Both the position numbers and the translations under genes were made by a program. From Diplonema papillatum (lineage: Eukaryota > Euglenozoa > Diplonemea > Diplonemida > Diplonemidae), in assembly GCA_030068145.1 (NCBI GenBank), contig JAPJBO010000075.1, positions 1 through 64,000 of the forward strand: a stretch of 64,000 bases of DNA. Reading direction: 5' to 3'. Below, one piece after another: positions 1 to 7,371 of the stretch. Each line of letters opens with the position of its first letter. Position 1 is the first letter of the stretch. The notes under the pieces are model-generated. The model worked only from the letters and a program-made list of their open reading frames with translations. It made no database searches and had not been told where the DNA came from.

Positions 1-52
1 GCAGCACATCTCTACCGTGGGAACGTCCCTTCGGACGAGTGCTCTGCACGCC

Positions 53-3000
53 TCACACTTCCCTTTGTGATGGGTCGCGCGTGACGAGTGCCTTCTCTAT
101 ACCGACACCCGGCATATGCACGGGGTCTGGGTGCAGTTGTGGTGGGGCAGGCAGGGCCCACCTCGCCGCTCTCCCGATCGTCCAGTCAGGGTACGTCGGG
201 CACTGCGTCCCTACATCGCTTCCTTTCACTTGTTCCTCAAGTATCGTCCCCGTGTGTGCCTCGCGAAAGCGTGGCCTGGGCCGTATACCCGATATCCCCG
301 TGATGCCCATGAACGACAGCGACGTCGTCGGGCACACCCTCTCTCCTCTCATGCAGCTTCCCAGCCCTTGCTGTGCCGCCAGCTTGTCCAACGCGCTCAT
401 CATGCAGCGCAGGACGTTTCCCCGTTCTCTCACCCCCTTCGGCGCATTCCCGTGCAGCGGCATGCTGAGGCCCGAGAAGAGTTCAAAGTCGATCGCAAGC
501 TCCAGCATTGACGCCTGCCCGTTCTCGGTCCATTGCATGTCCGACAGCCACGCTACCAACGCATAAAACGTCGGTAGTCCCCAGGTCTTGTTCCGCTCCC
601 ACGTCCATGCCGGGGCAATCCGCGCGAAGGGGTGGTCAAATTTCTCGGCAGGCATCGCATTCGCTCTCGACCAGGGGGTCGTGGGGTTCCTGGCCACCCA
701 GCCACGTGCTTCGAGCCCAGCCCGTTCCGCAAGGATTTCAGCCATCATCTCCTGGAGCCGCCTCGAGAATTGGGCATTCTCGGGTACTACCACACCGTGT
801 TCCAGCGTGCATCTGGGCCAGTCGGCCCGGTTGGCTGCCATCAGCTCGGCATGTGCCTCTCGTCGCCGTATGTGCGAGTACGCTCCGCAGTCCCAGAATA
901 CGTGTTTCTCGTCCTCGGTGTCGCCGCTTCCACAGTGCTTGCAGCTGGGCGCCTGCGGCTCAGCTCCGGCCTGCCTCATCCGCGACGTGTACTCAGCCGT
1001 GTTCACCCCCCCCGCCAACGCTACACGTATAAGCCTCGCGGTGTGCGCGGGACATTCACGCATCCTCCAGAAGGTGTTCGTCCGCTCCAGGTCGGCTCTC
1101 TGTATGCCCTCAAATCCCGGCCGCCTCGCCACCAGTCGGGACCACGTCTTCGCCCTCAAGTCCGCCCTAACTTCATGTCCCCTCTTCGAAGGTGCCGAGG
1201 CTAACGGGTCATATGTTGCACCATTCCTCAGCGTGCGAGACAGGGGCCCGGGTCCCCATACGTGTCCACACTCCTCCATGCTCCTCATCGCCAGTCCAAC
1301 TGGCCCCAGGGGTAGGTCCCCCTCGGCGTATCTTCCCCGGATGCTCTCCATCAGAGGCAGCAGTCGTGGCAACCTCTCGCACGCCGCGTAAAACGCTGTC
1401 GTCACCCTATATGCTAGGCATGTACCGGGATCCGTCAGGTGGCCCTTCTCCTGAAAGTTTAGGACCATCTCCCTCGCGCGCTTCGGGTTGGATCCACCCC
1501 AGATCAGTCCCATCACCGACGTCGTCAGCCGTTTCATCGCCACCTTCGATACCGGCGCGAAAGAGCAGCCTGACAGCGCCGCCGGTAGCACATTCGACTG
1601 CACAATCCGGACCCGCTTTTCGTACCGGAACGGCGCATGGCGGAGGCCTTCCGCCAGGGCAGCCGCCTTCTCCACCCTCTCCGAGTCGGACCTTTCCGTC
1701 CTATTCTTCGCCGTCGAGACTAGGACCCCGAGGCACTTGACGGATTTGCTAAACCGCAGCAGCGCATCCACGCTGCGGAGTTTGAGAGTCGACTGATGCC
1801 TACGTCTCGTCGAGAACGCGACCGTCTTCTGGAGGTTTAGCTCCATCCCGGTGAGTGTGCAGAACTCGTCTACTACGTCCACTCCCTTTTGCAGGGCGGC
1901 CTCCGACAGCCTGGACAGCAGTGTGGCGTCGTCCGCGTATGACTTTGGACTCACACCCTCCGCTTCTTTCTTGACCGCTTTCATCACTACCGACAGCAGG
2001 GCATTGATGAGTATGACGGATACAGGGCACCCTTGAAGGATACCGTTGGTCACACTGAACTCCCTGCCCACCCCTAATGGTAGCTTGAAGCGTCTCGCGA
2101 GCAGTCTGTAGATAGCCCTCAGCGGCTTGAGAACCCGATTGTGCAATCCTAAGTCCTCGGCTAAGCGCAGTACTATCTCTCGCGGGACCATGTCGAAGCA
2201 TTTCCGGAAGTCCAGCGCCACACCGTAGAGCGGCTCCCCGTCTAACAAGGCGTCCTCCATCTCGAGCCCAATTTCCATCAAGACGTCCTCGATCCGGTGA
2301 CCCGGTCGAAAGCCTTTCTGTCCTTCTTCGATCCATTCCTCTTGCCACAGAACTATGTCCGCCAGCCTGCGGCAGGCCCATAAGCGGTACACGGCGGATG
2401 TGACGGTTATCGGTCTTGTGTGCAGCGGGTCTTGACTCTCATCCTTCGGCACCATCGACACCAGCGCAGTTGTCATGCTTGCCGGCCAGTCTCCAGTTGC
2501 TTCGACCAGGTTCATGACGTCTGCAAGTGCATTCAGCAGGGGGAGCGGCAACTCCCGCAGTTCAGCCATACGCCAGCCATCCACCCCTGACGCGCTTTTC
2601 TTCGGCTTCTTCCTCAGCAGAATTCGCAGCTCCTCCCCCGTGATTGTTCCGGCTTCCATCATATGTGGGCCGATGTGATCCCGGAACCGATCCCGAAACG
2701 GCTCGTACTCCGGCTCTGGCCCGTCCTTGTACTTACGCAGGATAGGGTCCCACGCAGTGTTCAGCACCTCGTCCATCTCGTCAACATTTGCAGTCACTCC
2801 CGCCCCCTTTCGCAACACCCCCGACGGCTCAGCGCGTCCGGCGCAGATGGTTGTCAGACATCGTCTGCTCGCATCGGCCCTCTCGTTCAGCTTGTCTCGG
2901 TATTTCGTAAACCTGGCCGCCGATCCTTCCTTTCCGAGCCTGCTCGTCTCTTCCCGCAATGCCGTGAGAAGCTGCTTCGCCTCCTCATGATCCGGGAATC

Positions 3001-4822
3001 CTTCTGTCCCTTGGCCATCTTTCATGCACGCCTGTGCCAGCCGCCTGCTGTTCTGCCAGCAACGGGATACCTCATGCGGAACTGCCTCCGGCCCGCGCCG
3101 TTGCGCAAGGTAGCTGCAGATGCGTTCCATCCTGTGGATGGCCTTCCGGAGCCGTAGCTGTCTGCTGTTCGCCGCCCCCGACCCGTCGCTCGCAGTGCTT
3201 GCCGTGATGCAGACTCTTTTAGGTGACGTCTTTATCCCCCGTCCTGTACTTCTTCCCCTTTCTTCCGCAGGGATTCCGAAGGCATCCTGCAAGTACTGCT
3301 CACTGACTCGTGACCACTCGAGCCAGGCCTCTTCCACGCGTTGTGCTGCCAGCCGTTCTGCGAAATCGGAGTTGGCCAGTCTCTGTACGGCTTCCCTGTA
3401 AGCTTCTGTGTCCGAGAGGCCCCACTTGGGTCCCCCCTCCGTAGAGATTTCCCGCGGTACTTTAAATCGCCACACGATTTGGCGCAGCGCCGCAATGTCC
3501 AGGGTCATTGTCACGAGCCGGTGTCCCGGCACGTTCACCGCGGTGGTGACGCATTGGCGGAAAGCTCCCGTCGTTATTCGGTTGAGGAGTATGCGGTCGA
3601 TCCTCGTGCCCGATGTCCGGGCGCTGGTAAAGGTCGGTGGTGGTGGTGTGTCACCGGTACGCGCATGGTGCAGTTCCGCTGCGTCGGACCATCCATTCCT
3701 TAGTGCCTTCCGCAGTACTGGGGACCGGTCTTCTTCTGTGTTCAGGTCACCCATCACCATTATGGGGACGTCACCGAGGCTATCCGCCGCTGCGAAGAGG
3801 ATCTTCTCCAGCATGTCCTCACGCTCCTCGCTCTCCGCCCTCCCGTTTCCGGAAGGGCAGTAGACATTGAACACGTGCACGAACGTGTTGCCGGCCCCTG
3901 TTGCTACTACCGTATGGCTCACTCGGTCCGGGGACCGTATTGCTGCGTGCGAGAGCGCCGTCATCGTATCGTACGCCGGTATCGGTCTCAGTACTAGAGT
4001 GGAGAGCCCTCCGTTCGCGGCGTTCATCGTCGAGCGACTACCGGAGTTCCTACAGAGTCTTCCGGGTGGTGGCAGACCCCAGTGGCAGCACCATTTCCGC
4101 AGGTATTCCTCCGCCTGCACCCGTTTGCACGGTAGGAGTGTCACCTCCTGGCAGCAGAGAAGATCCGCTTCCACCGCGTCGGCCGCTGGGAGATACTGTA
4201 GTAGGTTGGTTACGTTTAACGTCGCGAACCTCATCTCCGCGCGGCCGGGACCAGGGTTTTGTTCGACGTCCCCCGCGGTTATCAGCCGCTGTCTTGCTGA
4301 TTCTTTGATTGATTGTAGGACTGCCGCAGTTTCCACCGTGCCTGTACGTCGCGCCAGCTCTGCCATTGCGCTGCCCGGGAGTAGGAGTCGGTCGTAGTGT
4401 TCCGGTACATACGTGACTACCGCCTGCTCCCCTGTGGCGCCCGCGCGAGGTGCGTATCGTCGCAGGATGTGCGGACTCCTGCTGTCCAGTACCCAGATTG
4501 TCGTCCCGGTGACCGTTGCGGCTGCCGTCAGCGTCATCTCGTCCCCGTACTCGTACGGTCCCCGCATCGCCTCCACGTAGAACTCCCAGCTGCCGTACCT
4601 TTCGGACGGCGCGAAGTGAGCCTCGAACGTCGGGTCCTCCAACATCGCGTCCACAACACGCGCACGAAGCCCCCCTACCGACCATCCCGGCAGCCCGGCC
4701 ACGACCGCTGCGAACTGGCAGGCACCGTCCCCAGGAATCTCTTGCACACTAGCTCCCATCGCGTCCGCCGCTTCCTTCAACCTAGACCCCAGCGTTTCGA
4801 GCGTCTTCCCTCCGCCACGCAT
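53..4822 (-). CDS. Family A ORF2: OTU protease - 2A - EEP endonuclease - reverse transcriptase
   Basis: 1589 residues. An OTU-type cysteine protease comes first (about 25-150), with Asp32-Gly-Ala-Cys35 and His142 in EHYDRL as the catalytic set. A canonical 2A peptide, DVEQNPGP, follows at 185-192 and should separate the OTU part from the rest during translation. The EEP endonuclease (about 197-445) shows a CQEV motif, GDLN at 358-361 and TRIDRILLN; the usual SDH motif reads PGH. The reverse transcriptase (about 730-1010) has YADD at 962-965. Beyond it lie a C-x2-C-x9-H-x4-C motif near 1293 and a C-terminal domain also found in family B. No RNase H is visible. The ATG at 4822 lies in frame with ORF1, 15 nt after its TGA. 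The true C-terminus is lost to a 2-base deletion near position 90, and the stop at 53 is an artefact of it. Confidence 0.93.
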   Translation of the reverse strand: MRGGGKTLETLGSRLKEAADAMGASVQEIPGDGACQFAAVVAGLPGWSVGGLRARVVDAMLEDPTFEAHFAPSERYGSWEFYVEAMRGPYEYGDEMTLTAAATVTGTTIWVLDSRSPHILRRYAPRAGATGEQAVVTYVPEHYDRLLLPGSAMAELARRTGTVETAAVLQSIKESARQRLITAGDVEQNPGPGRAEMRFATLNVTNLLQYLPAADAVEADLLCCQEVTLLPCKRVQAEEYLRKWCCHWGLPPPGRLCRNSGSRSTMNAANGGLSTLVLRPIPAYDTMTALSHAAIRSPDRVSHTVVATGAGNTFVHVFNVYCPSGNGRAESEEREDMLEKILFAAADSLGDVPIMVMGDLNTEEDRSPVLRKALRNGWSDAAELHHARTGDTPPPPTFTSARTSGTRIDRILLNRITTGAFRQCVTTAVNVPGHRLVTMTLDIAALRQIVWRFKVPREISTEGGPKWGLSDTEAYREAVQRLANSDFAERLAAQRVEEAWLEWSRVSEQYLQDAFGIPAEERGRSTGRGIKTSPKRVCITASTASDGSGAANSRQLRLRKAIHRMERICSYLAQRRGPEAVPHEVSRCWQNSRRLAQACMKDGQGTEGFPDHEEAKQLLTALREETSRLGKEGSAARFTKYRDKLNERADASRRCLTTICAGRAEPSGVLRKGAGVTANVDEMDEVLNTAWDPILRKYKDGPEPEYEPFRDRFRDHIGPHMMEAGTITGEELRILLRKKPKKSASGVDGWRMAELRELPLPLLNALADVMNLVEATGDWPASMTTALVSMVPKDESQDPLHTRPITVTSAVYRLWACRRLADIVLWQEEWIEEGQKGFRPGHRIEDVLMEIGLEMEDALLDGEPLYGVALDFRKCFDMVPREIVLRLAEDLGLHNRVLKPLRAIYRLLARRFKLPLGVGREFSVTNGILQGCPVSVILINALLSVVMKAVKKEAEGVSPKSYADDATLLSRLSEAALQKGVDVVDEFCTLTGMELNLQKTVAFSTRRRHQSTLKLRSVDALLRFSKSVKCLGVLVSTAKNRTERSDSERVEKAAALAEGLRHAPFRYEKRVRIVQSNVLPAALSGCSFAPVSKVAMKRLTTSVMGLIWGGSNPKRAREMVLNFQEKGHLTDPGTCLAYRVTTAFYAACERLPRLLPLMESIRGRYAEGDLPLGPVGLAMRSMEECGHVWGPGPLSRTLRNGATYDPLASAPSKRGHEVRADLRAKTWSRLVARRPGFEGIQRADLERTNTFWRMRECPAHTARLIRVALAGGVNTAEYTSRMRQAGAEPQAPSCKHCGSGDTEDEKHVFWDCGAYSHIRRREAHAELMAANRADWPRCTLEHGVVVPENAQFSRRLQEMMAEILAERAGLEARGWVARNPTTPWSRANAMPAEKFDHPFARIAPAWTWERNKTWGLPTFYALVAWLSDMQWTENGQASMLELAIDFELFSGLSMPLHGNAPKGVRERGNVLRCMMSALDKLAAQQGLGSCMRGERVCPTTSLSFMGITGISGIRPRPRFREAHTGTILEEQVKGSDVGTQCPTYPDWTIGRAARWALPAPPQLHPDPVHMPGVGIEKALVTRDPSQREV
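4247..4270 (-). other. 2A ribosome-skipping peptide coding site
   Basis: The minus-strand codons read Asp-Val-Glu-Gln-Asn-Pro-Gly-Pro, an exact match to the 2A consensus D-(V/I)-E-x-N-P-G-P. It lies between the OTU and EEP domains. In known 2A peptides the Gly-Pro bond is not formed, so the predicted break is between residues 191 and 192, leaving EEP-RT to begin with Pro just before the endonuclease fold. Confidence 0.93.
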
Positions 4823-4837
4823 CTCGTCGTTCGTCAG

Positions 4838-6415
4838 TCACGAACGCTTCGCCGACGCCGGTTGGTGCGCCTTCTTCGTCTTCGCTAACGGTGACTTCCC
4901 CGGCGTTCCCAGCGGACGCTTCGGTTGCGTCATGTGGACGTCTTCAGACGGAGCCTCGGCCCGTCCCGTCTTCTGCTTCGTCGGTGTGGCGACGGGCGTC
5001 TTCGGCGCCTTCTTCTTGACCGGGGTTCGGTCTACGGGCATCGCCGGGGGTGTCTTCGGCCTCATCGTCGCGACCATCTCGGTCAGCTTGGCCATCTGAG
5101 CGCCGAGTGCTGCGATGTCTCCACGCAGCGCGTCGTTCTTCGCGCGTAGCTCCGCGTTCTCCGCCCGGAGCTGTTGCACCGCGCCATTATTGTCGCCCGC
5201 GCCCTTCGGTTGCTCGGGTGTACTCGTCTTCTCCTGTCCCTGCCGTCGCATCGCCTCGAGGTACGACGAGACCTTCGGCGTCCTCTCCGCCCTTGCATCC
5301 CACACCTGCGACTTCGGCCGCCGTCCGGACCTGTCCTCCTCGGTCTCGTCGTCGACCTTCATCAGCGCTCCTCCCGCGCTTATCAGTCGATGCGGGGGCG
5401 GCTCCTCGCTGGCAACGACGCGCGTGTCCCCATGCGTCTTGCTCCGGTAGGACGCGACTTGGCGACACGTCCATCCCGCCGCCTTCATGGTCGCCTCAAG
5501 ATCCGAAGCGGCATCGCGCGCCTGCGCTCCCCTCACCAAGTAATGCATCGCGGGCGGCCCCTGCTTCGCCGCCGCTTCGCCCAGCTTTCGCCGCACCTGC
5601 TCGGACTTGCCGCCTTCGACCCTCACCCCCAGCCGCGCGCGACTGCGAGCAAGGCCTAGGCAGCCTTCCCTCTGTGCGAACATGAGAGCGCTCTTCAGCG
5701 ACGCCTCCGCGTCAGCTAGCCACACCACCTCGTTGGCCTCCGATCCCTCCCTCCACCGCGGCATGCGTAGGAAGAGCCCTCTTCTGCCCGAAACCTTCAG
5801 CAGCTTCTCGACGTGCTCTCCTTCGACCCGTACCATCAGCTGGTACACCCGGTGTACCCGCCGCACATTAAACATGCTGTGCGGGCTCAGCTTCACCTCT
5901 GCCTCTTCCGCGAGCCGCCTGCACTCCGCCTTCAGCACCCGCCCCCCCGACGGTTCCTGCAGGGCGGCCAGCGTCTCCGCTCCGCACCAGCGTGCATCCA
6001 TCTCGGCGCAAATCAGCACCGTCGACGTCGGCGGGCGGTCGACTTCCTTCACATCCGCGGGCGCGTACACCACATCCCCCTCCGGAGACCTCGTCACGTA
6101 TGCCGGCAGCACCTTCTCCGCGCCGTCAACCCTGCAGACCACGTGTGTCCGCCTACTGCCCTCCAGAGCCGCCACTGTGACCATGGCCGAGCCCTCCGGC
6201 ATCCCCTCACGTCGTATCTTCCGCGCGCTCGCCATGGGCGCGAATGCCACCGTGGCTTCCGCCAGCTTGGTGTGTTCTACCACTGGCACTCCCCAATCCT
6301 CCTGCCTCAGCTCAATTTTCGCCTTCGCCCCTTCGACTGGCTTCCCGTCTTCTTCGGCCTTCCTCTGCCCGACCTCTTCCATCGCGCGCTCGGCCGTCGG
6401 CTTCCTCTCCTTCAT
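4838..6415 (-). CDS. Family A ORF1, coiled-coil protein
   Basis: The ATG is at 6415 (an upstream in-frame GTG at 6424 is unlikely in a eukaryote), giving about 525 residues. No zinc knuckle or RRM is recognisable. A mixed alpha/beta-looking central part is followed by a leucine-zipper-like coiled coil at about 410-445, with LRAENAELRAKNDALRGD spacing. The tail is Pro/Lys/Thr-rich and strongly basic, with TP repeats. A coiled coil plus a basic tail suits an RNA-binding, trimerising ORF1 chaperone, by analogy with other LINEs. Its ATG overlaps the preceding stop as ATGA, and its own TGA is followed in frame by five codons and the ORF2 ATG. Confidence 0.75.
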   Translation of the reverse strand: MKERKPTAERAMEEVGQRKAEEDGKPVEGAKAKIELRQEDWGVPVVEHTKLAEATVAFAPMASARKIRREGMPEGSAMVTVAALEGSRRTHVVCRVDGAEKVLPAYVTRSPEGDVVYAPADVKEVDRPPTSTVLICAEMDARWCGAETLAALQEPSGGRVLKAECRRLAEEAEVKLSPHSMFNVRRVHRVYQLMVRVEGEHVEKLLKVSGRRGLFLRMPRWREGSEANEVVWLADAEASLKSALMFAQREGCLGLARSRARLGVRVEGGKSEQVRRKLGEAAAKQGPPAMHYLVRGAQARDAASDLEATMKAAGWTCRQVASYRSKTHGDTRVVASEEPPPHRLISAGGALMKVDDETEEDRSGRRPKSQVWDARAERTPKVSSYLEAMRRQGQEKTSTPEQPKGAGDNNGAVQQLRAENAELRAKNDALRGDIAALGAQMAKLTEMVATMRPKTPPAMPVDRTPVKKKAPKTPVATPTKQKTGRAEAPSEDVHMTQPKRPLGTPGKSPLAKTKKAHQPASAKRS

Positions 6416-6862
6416 GCCCGACACCTCCGTCCAGCCCCGTTGTGCTTCTTCTTCTTCTTGCTCCCTTTTCCAGTCGACGCTTCTTGCTTCGCCACGCCGT
6501 TTCCGCCGCCGCTGCCGTCGTCGTCCTCACCTGCATTCGTCTTGCCCTTTCCGCCTCTTCCGCCCGTGTCCTCTGCCTTCGAACGCTTTCCTTTCTTTTT
6601 ATTCTTCCCGCCGTCCTGTGCTTCGTCCACCGATGCCTTCCCACGCATCTCCGAGTCCTCCACCTCCCCGTCGGTTCCGTCTGGATCGATCCCCCGCTCG
6701 GCCTCCTCGTCCTCCTCGTCCAACCAGATGGAGCGAGCGTCCCTCACCCGTGCACCACCCGAACGGGCCTGTTCTACCAGACCGTTGACGGCAGCCATCA
6801 GGGTCGCCATCTGCTGGCCCTGAGCCTGCACTTGGGCGGCGAGTTCCCTGAACCCGAATTTT
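6412..6862 (-). CDS. Family A upstream ORF, N-terminally truncated
   Basis: An open frame of about 150 residues within the element, ending in TGA at 6412-6414. It begins QVQAQGQQMATLM-like (a short amphipathic segment), then turns acidic (LDEEDEEAER), then Lys/Gly-rich (KNKKKGKRSK, KGSKKKKKH). The open frame runs on to 6951 in repeat R, but those residues belong to the target sequence and no ATG is supported there. It is either a separate ORF coupled to ORF1 by the ATGA overlap, or the N-terminal part of a single ORF1 broken by a frameshift. Confidence 0.5.
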
Positions 6863-7085
6863 GTTAAGCATTGAGTTCTTTTAAGTACATGAACCAGCAT
6901 GCACTTTGTTAAGCAGCGGCTGCCAAAACTTGCCGTGACACCTATGATCAAAGTAAAGTGGAGAAGAGAATAGAAGGTTGTCTAAAAGAGAAAGGGGGTA
7001 GTGAATACTTTCTGACCCTCGTAGCTCGCTGGGTCAGGCGCACCAGGCAGGTGCTGGGCTAATTTCGGTCTGGGCTTGGACTTTG
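6863..7085 (+). repeat. Repeat R, copy R1 (family A target, structured)
   Basis: It shares with 16,837-17,060 a start GTTAAGCATTGAGTTC, a GTTAAGCAGYGGCTGCC block, CCGTGACACCT, and a distal part with two hairpins. Hairpin A is CTGACCC (7012-7018), a 12-nt loop, then GGGTCAG (7031-7037). Hairpin B is GCACC (7040-7044), loop AGGCA, then GGTGC (7050-7054). Family A copy 1 joins it at 6862/6863. It ends at the (AC)n tract. Confidence 0.7.
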
Positions 7086-7089
7086 CAGT

Positions 7090-7286
<197 letters not shown>

Positions 7287-7371
7287 TTTCTTCACAACGG
7301 CGCCGGACGCTCCGCAAACGATCGAATACGCGGAGAGCAAAGACGAGGAGGGGAACAGCGAGCAGACCGAA

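Larger units (their letters stand above)
1..6862 (-). mobile_element. Family A non-LTR retrotransposon, copy 1
   Basis: A LINE-type element read on the minus strand, cut by the left window edge (its 3' end) and ending at 6862 against repeat R. It holds three consecutive ORFs: an N-terminal fragment (6412-6862), a coiled-coil ORF1 (4838-6415) and a replicase-like ORF2 (53-4822). Because the R junction falls inside an open frame, the copy is probably 5'-truncated. Against copy 2 (15,262-15,360) it lacks two bases near position 90, which throws the C-terminal Cys/His tail out of frame; bases 1-52 still encode that tail in another frame. The remaining ORFs are long and undisrupted, so the insertion looks fairly young. 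Confidence 0.9.

Noticed and set aside
7012..7085. tRNA-like or pol III promoter in repeat R (TAGCTCGCTGG as A box, GGTTTGGATTTT as B box).
   Set aside because: The D-arm does not pair, the A box has a mismatch at a key position and the B box is poor. The hairpin stem crosses the proposed A box in a way no tRNA has.
7010..7085. HDV-like self-cleaving ribozyme in repeat R, because the loop resembles the HDV L3 sequence CTCGCTGG.
   Set aside because: I could not find the partner strands for P1 and P2 on either strand, and the stem starts with C at the presumed cleavage site.
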